A stretch of DNA of 64,000 bases from Ignavibacteriota bacterium (GCA_016212665.1 JACREZ010000009.1:62001-126000); one strand, 5' to 3'; positions 33,833-43,635 are shown, counted from the first letter of the stretch. Translations and numbers: made by a program. Notes: generated from the letters alone by a model not told the origin.

Positions 33833-34282
33833 TTAAGCGGTCGCTTCGGTTTCCTTTGCTTTCTTCTTTTCCGTCGGTTTCTTCGGCGCTGCCTGCCCGG
33901 TATTATAATCCACCAACTCGACGATAGCAACTTCGCCGCCATCGCCCCAACGTTGACCTAATTTGACCACGCGGGTATAACCGCCCGGTCTCTCGGCAAC
34001 TTTCTGTGCGATTTCAGTGAAGAGTTCTTTAACGACTGCTCTGTCTTTTACGTACCGTGCAACCATTCGGCGTGCATGAACTCCTGCGGCAACATTTTCT
34101 GTTCCGAGTGTGTTCTTTGCCCGCGTGATAAGTTTATCAACAAGCATACGAACTTCCTTCGCTTTGGCAAGCGTAGTTTTCACTTTCTTATGACGAAGAA
34201 CAGAAGTGGAAAGATTCGATAAGAGCGCTTTCCTGTGGCTTGCCGTTCGTTTTAATTTTCTACCTGCTTTTCTGTGACGCAT
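33833..34282 (-). CDS. rplQ: 50S ribosomal protein L17
   Basis: 149 residues, last gene of the cluster. L17 is a large-subunit protein near the exit tunnel. The family start MRHRKAGRKLKRTASHRKAL and GGYTRVVKLGQRWGDGGEVA are clear. Compared with the usual 120 or so residues it has a Lys/Ala/Thr-rich C-terminal tail (KKPTEKKKAKETEATA), which is common in this phylum. It follows rpoA by 23 nt. Confidence 0.97.
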   Translation of the reverse strand: MRHRKAGRKLKRTASHRKALLSNLSTSVLRHKKVKTTLAKAKEVRMLVDKLITRAKNTLGTENVAAGVHARRMVARYVKDRAVVKELFTEIAQKVAERPGGYTRVVKLGQRWGDGGEVAIVELVDYNTGQAAPKKPTEKKKAKETEATA

Positions 34283-34305
34283 TTCTAAATTCTATCCGAT
34301 GATGA

Positions 34306-35295
34306 TTACTTTACAACTTCTTTCAAGTATTTGTCAACGTCCATACCGAACGTGAGACCATTTGTTTCCACGAGTTCTGTCAATTCGGCAAGGGATTTTC
34401 TACCGAAATTCCTGAACTTGAGCAACTCCCCCTCATCCTTTCGAACAAGGTCGGAAATTGTTTTAATGTTTGCCGCACGAAGGCAGTTGTGCGAACGAAC
34501 GGATAATTCCAAATCATCAATATCCGTTGTAAGGATTTTTTTGATACGGGCGTGTTCCATGTCTTTCTCTTTCAATTCCTCTGCGCTTTCGCCGCGGAAT
34601 TGAAACTGGAGAAACAGGTTCACATGCTCATTGAGAATCTTTGCCGATTGTACCAGCGCATCGTCCGGTGTTATGGAACCATCCGTCTCTACTTCAAGAA
34701 TCAGTTTTTCGTAATCGGTCTGTTGACCGACTCGTGTCTGTTCAATAAAATAACGAACGTTTTTAATCGGAGTAAAAATGGAATCAATGGCAATCGTTCC
34801 CATCGGTTGGTCGGGACGTTTATTTTCTTCCGAAGAAACATATCCACGTCCTTTCCCGATATTCAATTCCATATCAATCTCAGCGCCTGCATTCATCGTG
34901 GCAATGTGAAGGTCGGGGTTGAGAATTTCGATTCCCGGATTTGCCTTTTGAAAATCAGCGGCAGTAATTCGTTTCGGACCGGAGAGTTGTAACTCAACAT
35001 TCGAAATTTTCTTGTCCACTAATTTCATACGGACTGATTTCAAATTGAGGATGAGTTCAACGAGGTCTTCAACGACTCCCGGGATGGTTGAGAATTCGTG
35101 CTGAACGCCGCGAATATGGAGACTCGTAAATGCGACGCCGGGGAGTGATGATAACAAAACTCTCCTGAACGCATTTCCGATTGTGACGCCAAATCCTTTC
35201 TCGAGCGGCTGAAGACTGAATCGACCGAATGAATCGGTATAACTCGCTTCATCGAGCTGGATTTTATCCGGCATCTGAAAATTGGGTGTTCCCAT
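34306..35295 (-). CDS. rpoA: RNA polymerase subunit alpha
   Basis: 329 residues. The N-terminal assembly domain (about 1-235; LEKGFGVTIGNAFRRVLLSS in the dimer interface) is followed by a linker and the C-terminal domain (about 255-329; LELSVRSHNCLRAANIKTI) that binds UP elements and activators. Complete, and the same length as the E. coli protein. Alpha operon order rpsM-rpsK-rpsD-rpoA-rplQ is conserved. Confidence 0.98.
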   Translation of the reverse strand: MGTPNFQMPDKIQLDEASYTDSFGRFSLQPLEKGFGVTIGNAFRRVLLSSLPGVAFTSLHIRGVQHEFSTIPGVVEDLVELILNLKSVRMKLVDKKISNVELQLSGPKRITAADFQKANPGIEILNPDLHIATMNAGAEIDMELNIGKGRGYVSSEENKRPDQPMGTIAIDSIFTPIKNVRYFIEQTRVGQQTDYEKLILEVETDGSITPDDALVQSAKILNEHVNLFLQFQFRGESAEELKEKDMEHARIKKILTTDIDDLELSVRSHNCLRAANIKTISDLVRKDEGELLKFRNFGRKSLAELTELVETNGLTFGMDVDKYLKEVVK

Positions 35296-35321
35296 GTGTT
35301 TCCTTTTCGATAATCCTGCAA

Positions 35322-35951
35322 TTACTTTGAATAAAGCTCAACAACAAGTTGTTCGTTTGCATTCAGCGGAATGTCAGCACGCTCCGGAATACTCAAGAAC
35401 GTTCCTGCCATTTTTGCTTTGTCTAAACTTACCCATGTCGGTAGCATTGTATCTTTTATGCGCTTCATCGAAGAATGAAAAACTTCCATTTTCTTACTCC
35501 GCTCCCGGATTTGTACTACTTCACCGGGGCGAATGAGATACGATGGTATTGTTACCACTTTATCGTTGACCAACAAATGTCCATGATTGACAAGTTGCCG
35601 CGCTGCTTTGCGCGATGGAGCAAATCCCATACGGTACACAACATTATCCAACCGACGTTCTAACAATTTCACTAAGTTTTCGCCCGTTCTTCCGGGCTGG
35701 GCTAATGCTTTTTCAAAATACTGATGAAATTGTTCTTCCATTAATCCATACATACGACGGATTTTCTGCTTCTCGCGAAGCTGAACTCCGTACTCCGACG
35801 TTTTCTGACGGCGAGATTGTCCATGCTGGCCAGGAGGATACCCTCTCCGCTCAACCGGACATTTTTCAGTGAAGCACTTTGTTCCTTTGAGGAACAACTT
35901 CGTACGTTCTCTTCGGCATAAACGACAACTTGAATCTAAATAACGACCCAT
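35322..35951 (-). CDS. rpsD: 30S ribosomal protein S4
   Basis: 209 residues. It is the zinc-binding form: C9, C12, C26 and C31 lie in the N-terminal segment SSCRLCRRERTKLFLKGTKC. The S4 RNA-binding domain (RLDNVVYRMGFAPSRKAARQ, about 100-160) follows. In many bacteria S4 represses the alpha operon; no leader was recognised here. Confidence 0.97.
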   Translation of the reverse strand: MGRYLDSSCRLCRRERTKLFLKGTKCFTEKCPVERRGYPPGQHGQSRRQKTSEYGVQLREKQKIRRMYGLMEEQFHQYFEKALAQPGRTGENLVKLLERRLDNVVYRMGFAPSRKAARQLVNHGHLLVNDKVVTIPSYLIRPGEVVQIRERSKKMEVFHSSMKRIKDTMLPTWVSLDKAKMAGTFLSIPERADIPLNANEQLVVELYSK

Positions 35952-35988
35952 ATTTTCCTTACTTGATCAACAATACAATAAAACTGAA

Positions 35989-36393
35989 TTAGACACGACG
36001 GCGTTTTGGTGGTCGGCAACCGTTGTGTGGAATCGGCGTGATGTCCCGAATACTCAGAACTTCCAATCCGCAGGTAGTCAATGAACGAATGCCCGCTTCA
36101 CGACCGGAACCCGGACCTTTGACAAAGACATCCACTTTCCGTAATCCTAAGTCGTACGCTTCCTTTGCGGCGGCTTCTGCTGAAACCTGAGCGGCAAACG
36201 GGGTATTTTTCCGTGAACCTTTGAATCCGTTTCTTCCTGCTGAAGACCAACTGATAACATTGCCATAGACATCGGCAATAGTTACCTGGACATTGTTGAA
36301 TGTTGCCTTGATAAAAACTTTCCCGGTAACATCAACCTGAACGCGGCGTTTCTTTTTTGCTGCAGCCGCAGAAGCACTACTTTGTTTTGCCAT
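35989..36393 (-). CDS. rpsK: 30S ribosomal protein S11
   Basis: 134 residues. Motifs [20 protein letters not shown] and [20 protein letters not shown] are typical, and the C-terminus [10 protein letters not shown] matches the family. The N-terminal tail is basic and Ala/Ser rich. It sits 18 nt after rpsM. Confidence 0.98.
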   Translation of the reverse strand: MAKQSSASAAAAKKKRRVQVDVTGKVFIKATFNNVQVTIADVYGNVISWSSAGRNGFKGSRKNTPFAAQVSAEAAAKEAYDLGLRKVDVFVKGPGSGREAGIRSLTTCGLEVLSIRDITPIPHNGCRPPKRRRV

Positions 36394-36411
36394 AATAATC
36401 CTGTTCTGAAA

Positions 36412-36795
36412 TTACTTCTTCGCTGCGGCTTTCTTCTTGCCGGCGACTGTCTTACGTTTCCCTTTGCGCGTACGCGAGTTTGTTTTCGTACGTTGTCCGC
36501 GCACAGGTAATCCTTTCCGATGACGGAGACCGCGATAACAGTTAATGTCCATCAATCGTTTGATGTTCATTTGCACTTCACTGCGTAATGCGCCTTCGAC
36601 CTTAAAATCGCTTGTAATAATGGAACGGATTTTTGCTACTTCTTCATCCGTTAACTCACTTACGCGTTTATTAAAATCCACACCTGCAGAAGTAAGAATT
36701 TTCTTCGCACTTGTTCTGCCGATGCCATGGATATATGTCAGACCAATTTCTGAACGTTTTTGTTTTGGTAAATCAACTCCGGCGATACGAGCCAC
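36412..36795 (-). CDS. rpsM: 30S ribosomal protein S13
   Basis: 127 residues. [20 protein letters not shown] and [20 protein letters not shown] are diagnostic. It contacts the head of the 30S subunit and P-site tRNA. First gene of the alpha section, following rpmJ by 32 nt. Confidence 0.98.
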   Translation of the reverse strand: MARIAGVDLPKQKRSEIGLTYIHGIGRTSAKKILTSAGVDFNKRVSELTDEEVAKIRSIITSDFKVEGALRSEVQMNIKRLMDINCYRGLRHRKGLPVRGQRTKTNSRTRKGKRKTVAGKKKAAAKK

Positions 36796-36827
36796 GCGGT
36801 ATTACCCTTTCACTTAATTGTTACTGA

Positions 36828-36941
36828 TTAACCCTGACGTTGTTTGTGTTTTGGATTTTTACAAATAATCCGCACAACGCCGTTGCGTTTGATAATTTTA
36901 CAATTATCACATAATTTCTTTACTGATGAACGAACTTTCAT
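36828..36941 (-). CDS. rpmJ: 50S ribosomal protein L36
   Basis: 37 residues read directly from the sequence between infA and rpsM; too short for most ORF listings. It starts [20 protein letters not shown] and ends [11 protein letters not shown]. It is the zinc-binding C+ form with Cys11, Cys14, Cys27 and His32. Start codon ATG at 36941. Confidence 0.97.
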   Translation of the reverse strand: MKVRSSVKKLCDNCKIIKRNGVVRIICKNPKHKQRQG

Positions 36942-36948
36942 TTCTTAC

Positions 36949-37167
36949 TCATTTATATCTGTAGATGATACGTCCTTTAGTCAAATCGTATGGCGACATT
37001 TCGACTGTGACTTTATCGCCAACTAATATTCTTATATAATTCATTCTCATTTTACCGGAGATGACTGCCAATATCTCATGTCCATTGTCGAGTTTCACAC
37101 GGAACATCGCGTTGGGCAATGTATCAGTTATCACTCCATCAATTGTAATGGGACCTTGTTTTGCCAT
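36949..37167 (-). CDS. infA: translation initiation factor IF-1
   Basis: 72 residues with the S1-like OB fold: [40 protein letters not shown] and [17 protein letters not shown]-1 occupies the A site during initiation. It lies 8 nt after map and 7 nt before rpmJ, as in many bacteria. Confidence 0.98.
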   Translation of the reverse strand: MAKQGPITIDGVITDTLPNAMFRVKLDNGHEILAVISGKMRMNYIRILVGDKVTVEMSPYDLTKGRIIYRYK

Positions 37168-37175
37168 TCAGTTCC

Positions 37176-37940
37176 TTACACTGTTAATATTTCTGCGCCA
37201 TTTTCCGTTATTAAAACCGTATGCTCAAAGTGAGCAGATGGAAACCCATCTTCTGTTTTTACTGTCCAACCGTCCGAATCGGTAAACACATCGTACGCAC
37301 CTGCATTCACCATCGGCTCAATTGCGATTGTCATGCCCGGCACTAATTTCATCGTCGGGCTTTTTTCTGTAAAGTTCGGGATATTCGGCTTCTCATGAAG
37401 TTGTCTTCCAACTCCATGACCAACTAATTCTCTGACGACCGAGTACCCGTTACTTTCTACATGTGTTTGTACTGCCTGAGAAATATCGCAAACACGATTT
37501 CCGTTTGTCGCTTGCTTTATTCCCTCGTACAGTGACTCTTCTGTTATTCTCAACAGCCGCAGTTTCGCGTCAGATATTCTTCCGACTTGATACGTCCACG
37601 CACCATCACCGAAGTAATTATTTTTCTTTACTCCGACATCAATGGAGATAATTTCCCCTTCTTTTAGATGGTAGTCATTCGGAATTCCATGAACAACCTG
37701 GTCATCAACCGAGGCACAAATACTTGCCGGAAATTTATTATGCTTGTTAAATCCGTAACCTTTGAACGCCGGAACAGCATCTTGCGAGCGAATGAAATCC
37801 TCAGCAAAACTATCTAATTCTTTTGTACTGATTCCCGGGCGAATTATCTGACCTAACAATCTTAATACTTCAGCGACAATCCGACTGCTGTTTCGTATGA
37901 GTTCAATTTCATACGGAGATTTAATTAATGCTTTCGACAT
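37176..37940 (-). CDS. map: methionine aminopeptidase type I
   Basis: 254 residues. It removes the initiator Met from nascent proteins. The five metal ligands are in SIDVGVKKNNYFGDGAWTYQ (two Asp), HGVGRQLHEKP (His), MTIAIEPMVN (Glu) and ahead of the C-terminus FEHTVLIT (Glu). It lies between secY and infA; the adenylate kinase gene often found here is absent. Confidence 0.97.
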   Translation of the reverse strand: MSKALIKSPYEIELIRNSSRIVAEVLRLLGQIIRPGISTKELDSFAEDFIRSQDAVPAFKGYGFNKHNKFPASICASVDDQVVHGIPNDYHLKEGEIISIDVGVKKNNYFGDGAWTYQVGRISDAKLRLLRITEESLYEGIKQATNGNRVCDISQAVQTHVESNGYSVVRELVGHGVGRQLHEKPNIPNFTEKSPTMKLVPGMTIAIEPMVNAGAYDVFTDSDGWTVKTEDGFPSAHFEHTVLITENGAEILTV

Positions 37941-37974
37941 ATCCTGCTGACAAAGAGCAGAACCATCTTACCAA

Positions 37975-39312
37975 TTAAAATCTTCTGCCTTTGAGCTTAC
38001 CGCTCTTCATAAATCCATCGTAGTGGCGCATCAACAAATGAGATTCAATTTGTTGTAATGTATCAAGACCAACGCCAACGATAATCAACAAACTCGTACC
38101 GCCAAAGAAACTTGCAAAACTTGAAGTAACACCCATGTTCATCATGAACCCCGGAAGAATTGCTACGATGGCAAGAAAAATTGAACCGGGAAGTGTAATC
38201 TTCGTGAGAATGTTATCAATAAAATCTGAAGTATGTTTTCCGGGTCGAATACCGGGAATAAAGCCGCCTTGCTTCTGCATGTTTTCAGCAACGTCTTTCG
38301 GGTTGAATGCGACTGCTGTGTAAAAATATGTGAAGAAGATAATCATTAACGCATACACAACCGAATAGGTAATCGAAGTGTATTGAAAATACCCTGCAAT
38401 TGACTGCATAAATTCACTGTCCGGGAAGAATGTCAGAATCGTGTTCGGTATGAACATGAGCGACTGTGCAAAAATAATTGGCATAACGCCTGCTGTATTT
38501 ACACGCATCGGAATGTACTGAGTAACTCCACCGTACACTTTTCGTCCGACCACTCGCTTTGCATATTGAACAGGAATTCTTCGAGTCGCCTGTGTAATCA
38601 TAATAACACCTGCTACGATTAACACCATGAGCGCGAGAATAATTAATTCGATAATCGGTCCACGAACTCCTGAGCGCAATAACTGAAATTCATCGAGTAT
38701 CGCGTTAGGGAAACGAGCAATGATACCAATAAAGATAATCAATGAAATACCATTACCTATTCCTCGTTCAGTTATTTGCTCTCCAAGCCACATGACAAAA
38801 ATTGTTCCTGCAGTGAGAACAATCATCGTCGAGAATTGAAACATAAACGGACTCACCGCCGCATGAACGATGGGAACTCCGCCTGCATTCATACTCATCA
38901 ACTGAACACTCATTCCCCATGCTTGCAGAATGGAGATAAACACGGTTCCATAACGCGTAAGTTGAGTAATCTTTTTTCTTCCTTCTTCTCCTTCTTTTGT
39001 CAATTTCTGGAAATAAGGAATGACAGCGCCAAGTAACTGAATAATAATTGAGGCACTGATGTACGGCATGATACCAAGCGCAAAAACGGCGGCATTACTG
39101 AATGCACCACCGACGAATAAATCATACAAGCCGAAAAGTGTGTCACCTACACGGCTCTTGGTTGCTTCGACAAGCACTTTCCCATCAACACCGGGAAGCG
39201 TAACATGTGAGCCAATACGAACGACAATCAAGAGTAAAGCAGTGTAAATTATTCGCTGCTTTAATTCCTGAATCTTGAAGATATTTCGAAAACTTTCGCT
39301 TAATCTAACCAT
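37975..39312 (-). CDS. secY: protein translocase subunit SecY
   Basis: 445 residues with ten TM helices; the first cytosolic part is ESFRNIFKIQELKQRIIYTA. The plug region and helix 2 (GGAFSNAAVFALGIMPYISA) and the cytoplasmic loop RRIPVQYAKRVVGRKVYGG are typical. It forms the central channel of the Sec translocon in the inner membrane. It lies in the usual place after rplO, 13 nt downstream. Confidence 0.98.
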   Translation of the reverse strand: MVRLSESFRNIFKIQELKQRIIYTALLLIVVRIGSHVTLPGVDGKVLVEATKSRVGDTLFGLYDLFVGGAFSNAAVFALGIMPYISASIIIQLLGAVIPYFQKLTKEGEEGRKKITQLTRYGTVFISILQAWGMSVQLMSMNAGGVPIVHAAVSPFMFQFSTMIVLTAGTIFVMWLGEQITERGIGNGISLIIFIGIIARFPNAILDEFQLLRSGVRGPIIELIILALMVLIVAGVIMITQATRRIPVQYAKRVVGRKVYGGVTQYIPMRVNTAGVMPIIFAQSLMFIPNTILTFFPDSEFMQSIAGYFQYTSITYSVVYALMIIFFTYFYTAVAFNPKDVAENMQKQGGFIPGIRPGKHTSDFIDNILTKITLPGSIFLAIVAILPGFMMNMGVTSSFASFFGGTSLLIIVGVGLDTLQQIESHLLMRHYDGFMKSGKLKGRRF

Positions 39313-39325
39313 CGTGTTTCACTTC

Positions 39326-39802
39326 TTACCGTGAACTTGTTGCAACTGTTTGTGCTGAACCGCCTGCTGATTCAATTTTTTGTTTTGCTGTCTCACTAAA
39401 AGCGTGAGCAACAATGTTCAACTTTGTTTTGATTTCCCCTTCGCCAAGAATCTTAACCGGCTGAGTTCGTGAAGAAATCGCACCTATAGAAAATAAAAAT
39501 GCAGGGTCAATTTTTTCTGCCGTAAGTTTTCCCTTACTTGCAAGTTCTTCAAGACGTGCAACGTTTACCGCTTGATATTCTACCCGGAACGGACTGAAGA
39601 AACCGACTTTAGGGATACGACGGTTTAAAGGCATCTGTCCGCCTTCAAACCAATTACGAAACTTTGCGCCGGAACGTGAGTGCGCTCCTTTGTTTCCTTT
39701 CGTCGCTGTACCGCCATGCCCCGAACCTTGTCCACGACCTATGCGCTTTACGCGTTTCCGTGAACCTTCTGCGTACTGTAAATTATTAAGACCTTTTGTC
39801 AT
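39326..39802 (-). CDS. rplO: 50S ribosomal protein L15
   Basis: 158 residues. The glycine-rich N-terminus (RIGRGQGSGHGGTATKGNKG) and FEGGQMPLNRRIPKVGFFSP are diagnostic. The C-terminus extends a little with Ser/Ala/Gln residues. Confidence 0.97.
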   Translation of the reverse strand: MTKGLNNLQYAEGSRKRVKRIGRGQGSGHGGTATKGNKGAHSRSGAKFRNWFEGGQMPLNRRIPKVGFFSPFRVEYQAVNVARLEELASKGKLTAEKIDPAFLFSIGAISSRTQPVKILGEGEIKTKLNIVAHAFSETAKQKIESAGGSAQTVATSSR

Positions 39803-39826
39803 TGTATTAAACTCTTACTTGTAAAT

Positions 39827-40018
39827 TTAAGCTGCGTCTATTTCTTCGACTTTAATGAGATGTCGTACTCGTGTGATCATCCCGCGAATGATTGGTGTAT
39901 CAGATTTAATCACTGAATATGATGGTCGTCCGAGTCCAAGCGCTTCAATAGTACGTTTTTGTTTTTCCAAACAGTCAATCTGGCTGACAAGCTGTGTTAT
40001 TCGAAGTTTCTTTGCCAT
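39827..40018 (-). CDS. rpmD: 50S ribosomal protein L30
   Basis: 63 residues. KKLRITQLVSQIDCLEKQKR and TIEALGLGRPSYSVIKSDTP fit L30. It begins 4 nt after the rpsE stop and precedes rplO by 24 nt. Confidence 0.96.
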   Translation of the reverse strand: MAKKLRITQLVSQIDCLEKQKRTIEALGLGRPSYSVIKSDTPIIRGMITRVRHLIKVEEIDAA

Positions 40019-40022
40019 AGTT

Positions 40023-40559
40023 TTAGTTCGTCGTTGCTTCTACAGTCATACTGAATAATTTATTAATTGATGTACCGCGGTTCATCGCTACCGCCGCGGC
40101 ATCACGTAAGGTCATTAATCCCTGCATTGTCGCTTTCACGACATTTTGAGGATTCGATGAGCCAATGGATTTCGTTAAAACATCTTTTACACCGGCAGAC
40201 TCCAACACTGCTCTCACACCGCCACCGGCAATAAGTCCTGTTCCGGGTGAAGCCGGTTTCAACATAACTCTTGACGCGCCAAAACGTCCGAGAACTGCAT
40301 GAGGAATAGTTCCTCTGCCTATGTTCACTTTTACAACATTCTTTTTGGCTTCTTCTACGCCTTTTGCGACTGCGTCCTGAACTTCGTTTGCTTTTCCCAG
40401 ACCGATACCTACGTGACCATTTCCGTCACCAACAACAACGAGCGCACTGAAGCTAAAGCGTTTACCGCCTTTCACTACCTTTGCGACACGGTTGATTGCT
40501 ACTAACCGATCCTTGAGGTCTAATTCACTTGCTTTAACTCTTTTCAAACGATTCTCCAA
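40023..40559 (-). CDS. rpsE: 30S ribosomal protein S5
   Basis: 178 residues. [20 protein letters not shown] and [20 protein letters not shown] are typical of S5, a protein involved in decoding fidelity. It is separated from rplR, its usual neighbour, by 144 nt that contain a tRNA-Gln gene. Confidence 0.98.
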   Translation of the reverse strand: MENRLKRVKASELDLKDRLVAINRVAKVVKGGKRFSFSALVVVGDGNGHVGIGLGKANEVQDAVAKGVEEAKKNVVKVNIGRGTIPHAVLGRFGASRVMLKPASPGTGLIAGGGVRAVLESAGVKDVLTKSIGSSNPQNVVKATMQGLMTLRDAAAVAMNRGTSINKLFSMTVEATTN

Positions 40560-40602
40560 ATGTAAAACGATGATAGATAAATTTCATACTTTTATTTATT
40601 TG

Positions 40603-40673
40603 CTGCCGGACATGGATTCGAACCATGACTGACGGCTCCAAAGGCCGCTGTCCTACCATTAGACGATCCGGCA
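40603..40673 (-). tRNA. tRNA-Gln (UUG anticodon) inside the spc operon
   Basis: On the minus strand: acceptor TGCCGGA pairing with TCCGGCA plus discriminator G, D-arm GTCTAATGGTAGGAC, anticodon arm GCGGC-CTTTGGA-GCCGT with anticodon TTG, and T-arm CATGG-TTCGAAT-CCATG. The 71-nt gene does not encode CCA (CAA follows), unlike the tRNA-Ser here. It lies between rplR and rpsE in the same orientation, so it must be excised from the ribosomal protein mRNA or have its own promoter. Confidence 0.95.
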
Positions 40674-40703
40674 ATGCTCGAAGCCGTACGAACGGTTGCG
40701 TGC

Positions 40704-41075
40704 TTAGAAAACTAATCCGCCTTCTCGTGCACCTTCTGCTAACGACTTCACGACTCCATGATATTGGTATCCGTTTCTATCGAATACAACTGTCTTGATA
40801 TTATTCTCAATTGCTTTTTTTGCTACCGCAATTCCAACTTGCTTCGCAATTGATTTTTTATCTTTTGCACCTGTTTGTAACACGGTTTTCACACCTTCAG
40901 ACAATGTTGAAACTCCGAGTACTGTTTTTGAACTCGTATCATCAACAAGTTGAGCATAGATGTGTTTCAAACTTCGATACACAACCAAGCGAGGACGTGC
41001 TGTCGTACCGCGAACGGTTTTCTCAATATGCTTTTTTATTCGCTCCCGTCGGGAACTATGTGTTTTTGTACTCAT
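40704..41075 (-). CDS. rplR: 50S ribosomal protein L18
   Basis: 123 residues. The RERIKKHIEKTVRGTTARPR N-terminus and VFDRNGYQYHGVVKSLAEGA C-terminus identify L18, a 5S rRNA binder. It follows rplF by 2 nt and precedes the tRNA-Gln gene. Confidence 0.97.
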   Translation of the reverse strand: MSTKTHSSRRERIKKHIEKTVRGTTARPRLVVYRSLKHIYAQLVDDTSSKTVLGVSTLSEGVKTVLQTGAKDKKSIAKQVGIAVAKKAIENNIKTVVFDRNGYQYHGVVKSLAEGAREGGLVF

Positions 41076-41077
41076 GC

Positions 41078-41629
41078 TTATTTCGCTCCGGCTGTTGCCG
41101 CGGCTTTACCTGCTTTTCTTCTAATATATTCACCTTCATACTTCACTCCTTTACCCTTGTAAGGTTCCGGTGGTCTGAAGGAACGAATTTTCGATGCAAC
41201 CTGACCGACTAATTGTTTATCAATTCCTGAAACTAAAATGTTCGTCGGAATAGGAACTTCAACCTTAACGGAGTCCGGCGGGACGAAAATAATCGGATGA
41301 GAATACCCCAGGTTTAATTGAAGTCTCTTCCCTTTCATTTCAGCCTTGTAACCGACGCCCACAATTTCAAGTTTGCGTTGAAATCCTTCCGAAACACCCT
41401 TTACCAAATTATTAATGAGTGCGCGCCATGTTCCATGTAAAGCACGTTGACTTTTTTCATCAGAAGAACGGGTGATAAATAATTCTGATTCCTTGACTTC
41501 AATACTAATTGAAGTTGGTACTTTTGCCGTTAACTCTCCTTTGGGTCCCTTCACTTTGAGTATGTCAGATGATTTTTCAATCTTCACACCCTTTGCTACC
41601 GGAACAGGTTTTCTGCCAATTCTTGACAC
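41078..41629 (-). CDS. rplF: 50S ribosomal protein L6
   Basis: 183 residues with the duplicated L6 fold. MSRIGRKPVPVAKGVKIEKS and RSFRPPEPYKGKGVKYEGEY are diagnostic. It binds 23S rRNA near the factor-binding site. Confidence 0.98.
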   Translation of the reverse strand: MSRIGRKPVPVAKGVKIEKSSDILKVKGPKGELTAKVPTSISIEVKESELFITRSSDEKSQRALHGTWRALINNLVKGVSEGFQRKLEIVGVGYKAEMKGKRLQLNLGYSHPIIFVPPDSVKVEVPIPTNILVSGIDKQLVGQVASKIRSFRPPEPYKGKGVKYEGEYIRRKAGKAAATAGAK

Positions 41630-41646
41630 TCTTTATCCTTTCAAAT

Positions 41647-42042
41647 CTACCAAACAAAACATAAAACTTCACCGCCGACATTTGCTTCTTTAGCTTGAGC
41701 ATCTGTCAAAATTCCCTTCGATGTGGAAATAATTGCCATGCCTAAACCGTTTAACACGCGGGGAATTTCAGACGATGGAACATACAACCTTCGTCCAGGT
41801 CGGCTAACTCTTTTTAATCCTTGAATCGCATTTGTGCCTGACATATATTTCAATGCAAGCCGAATCGTTCCCTGAGGAGAATCCTGAAGTTCAGTATAGC
41901 CGTTAATAAAATTATGTTCTGCTAAAACTTTTGAGAGCGCTCGTTTCATGTTCGATGCAGGGATATCAACTTTTTTATGTCCTGCTCGAATTGCATTGTT
42001 GATGCGAGCTAAAAAATCTGCAATTGGGTCTGTTGTATTCAT
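41647..42042 (-). CDS. rpsH: 30S ribosomal protein S8
   Basis: 131 residues. TDPIADFLARINNAIRAGHK and ISTSKGILTDAQAKEANVGG with the final GEVLCFVW are diagnostic. In many bacteria S8 represses the spc section by binding near rplE; no such site was recognised. Confidence 0.98.
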   Translation of the reverse strand: MNTTDPIADFLARINNAIRAGHKKVDIPASNMKRALSKVLAEHNFINGYTELQDSPQGTIRLALKYMSGTNAIQGLKRVSRPGRRLYVPSSEIPRVLNGLGMAIISTSKGILTDAQAKEANVGGEVLCFVW

Positions 42043-42052
42043 TCTTTCTTTC

Positions 42053-42238
42053 TTACCAACTTGCTTTCACAATACCGGGTATTTTTCCATCAAGTGCGCG
42101 TGAACGGAAGCATAATCTGCACATGCCGAATTTTCGGAGATATGCCCGCGGACGTCCACATACTCCGCAACGATTATGTTTTCGTACTTCAAATTTTGGT
42201 GTTCGTTTCGCTTTCGCGACCATTGCTAATCTTGCCAT
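42053..42238 (-). CDS. rpsN: 30S ribosomal protein S14 (zinc-binding type Z)
   Basis: 61 residues. The short zinc form with Cys pairs in NRCGVCGRP and [20 protein letters not shown]. It lacks the longer insert of the zinc-free S14. Confidence 0.98.
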   Translation of the reverse strand: MARLAMVAKAKRTPKFEVRKHNRCGVCGRPRAYLRKFGMCRLCFRSRALDGKIPGIVKASW

Positions 42239-42247
42239 TGCGGTTCC

Positions 42248-42904
42248 TTACTTTGCTGAAGATTGTTGTTCAACAGGTTCGTCTCGTTTCACAAACGGCA
42301 TCCCGATTGCTTTCAGCATTTCGTATGCTTCCTGATCCGTATTCGCTGAAGTTACAAACGTAATATCCATACCGAACATTCTTGTTACTTTATCAATATC
42401 AATTTCAGGGAAAATAATATGTTCTTTGATTCCAAGCGTATAGTTCCCTCTACCATCAAATGACTTATCGGAGAAACCACGAAAATCTCTAAGACGCGGA
42501 ACAGCGACACTAATAAATCTGTCAAGAAACTCAAACATTCTCTGACGTCGTAAGGTCACCCGAATACCAATCGGGATACCCTCGCGTAACTTAAAATTTG
42601 AAATTGCCTTCTTTGCTTTAGTCGTTACTACTTTTTGTCCTACTATGAGTTCAAGGTCTTTCGCAACAGTATCAACTACTTTTGCATCCTGCGTACCATA
42701 GCCGACACCAACATTTACACAAATTTTCTTGAGATGCGGAACCTGCATAACATTTTTGTAATTAAACCGTTTCATCAAATCGGCAATAACAGTAGTTGTG
42801 TAGAGTTCATACATTCTGGGCGAAATGCCCTTTTCATCACCGTGTTGCTGGGCGGGAGACTTTTTTTCTTCCGCTGCGTCTGTTTTCTTTTTATCTTTTG
42901 CCAT
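42248..42904 (-). CDS. rplE: 50S ribosomal protein L5 with N-terminal extension
   Basis: 218 residues, against roughly 180 normally. The first 30 or so residues are a charged Lys/Asp/Glu extension ([20 protein letters not shown]). The conserved part has [20 protein letters not shown] and [20 protein letters not shown]. It contacts 5S rRNA. Confidence 0.97.
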   Translation of the reverse strand: MAKDKKKTDAAEEKKSPAQQHGDEKGISPRMYELYTTTVIADLMKRFNYKNVMQVPHLKKICVNVGVGYGTQDAKVVDTVAKDLELIVGQKVVTTKAKKAISNFKLREGIPIGIRVTLRRQRMFEFLDRFISVAVPRLRDFRGFSDKSFDGRGNYTLGIKEHIIFPEIDIDKVTRMFGMDITFVTSANTDQEAYEMLKAIGMPFVKRDEPVEQQSSAK

Positions 42905-42919
42905 CGTTACTTATTTGTC

Positions 42920-43252
42920 TTAAAACATTTCTTCGCATTTTCTACAAATGCGCATGGTTTTTTTCCTGGCTGAAATAGTATCCTGTATTGATTTATGCCC
43001 GATACGAGTTTGCTTACCGCACTTGGGACAAATCACCATCACATTCGATACATTAATTGGCGCTTCTTTCTGAACTACGCCGCCCTGCGGATTCTTCACA
43101 TTGGGCTTAGTATGACGTTTAATAATATTTACGCCTTCAACGATTACGCGATCCACATCACGAAAAACCTTCAATACCTTTCCGGTTTTTCCACGTGCAT
43201 TTCCTGCAATTACTTTTACTTGGTCATTTTTGTGAATATTCATATCAATCAA
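42920..43252 (-). CDS. rplX: 50S ribosomal protein L24
   Basis: 110 residues. The KOW motif lies near the N-terminus (KNDQVKVIAGNARGKTGKVL). The C-terminal part carries two Cys pairs (VICPKCGKQT and RICRKCEEMF) that form a zinc ribbon, as in many L24 proteins. It initiates 50S assembly. Confidence 0.97.
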   Translation of the reverse strand: MIDMNIHKNDQVKVIAGNARGKTGKVLKVFRDVDRVIVEGVNIIKRHTKPNVKNPQGGVVQKEAPINVSNVMVICPKCGKQTRIGHKSIQDTISARKKTMRICRKCEEMF

Positions 43253-43255
43253 CTT

Positions 43256-43624
43256 TTATAATACTTCAGGCGCTAACGAAATGATTTTCATGTAATTTCT
43301 ATCGCGTAACTCACGCGCAACCGGACCAAAGATGCGGGTTCCTCGTGGTTCGCCCTGAGCATTCAATAATACAGCGGCATTCTCATCAAATCGAATATAA
43401 GAACCATCTTTCCGCTGCGTCTCTTTTGTCGTTCTAACCACGACAGCGCGGGAAACTTCACCCTTTTTCACGCCCGCCCCGGGAATTGCGCTCTTCACAG
43501 ATACGACAATTAAATCTCCGACACCTGCATAGCGTCTGTCATGTCCGCCCAAAATTCTAATGCAACGTACCTTTTTTGCACCGGAATTATCTGCTACAAC
43601 TAAATTCGTTTCTTCCTGTACCAT
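43256..43624 (-). CDS. rplN: 50S ribosomal protein L14
   Basis: 122 residues. [20 protein letters not shown] and [20 protein letters not shown] are diagnostic. It forms an intersubunit bridge. Confidence 0.98.
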   Translation of the reverse strand: MVQEETNLVVADNSGAKKVRCIRILGGHDRRYAGVGDLIVVSVKSAIPGAGVKKGEVSRAVVVRTTKETQRKDGSYIRFDENAAVLLNAQGEPRGTRIFGPVARELRDRNYMKIISLAPEVL

Positions 43625-43635
43625 GGATAGTTCTC

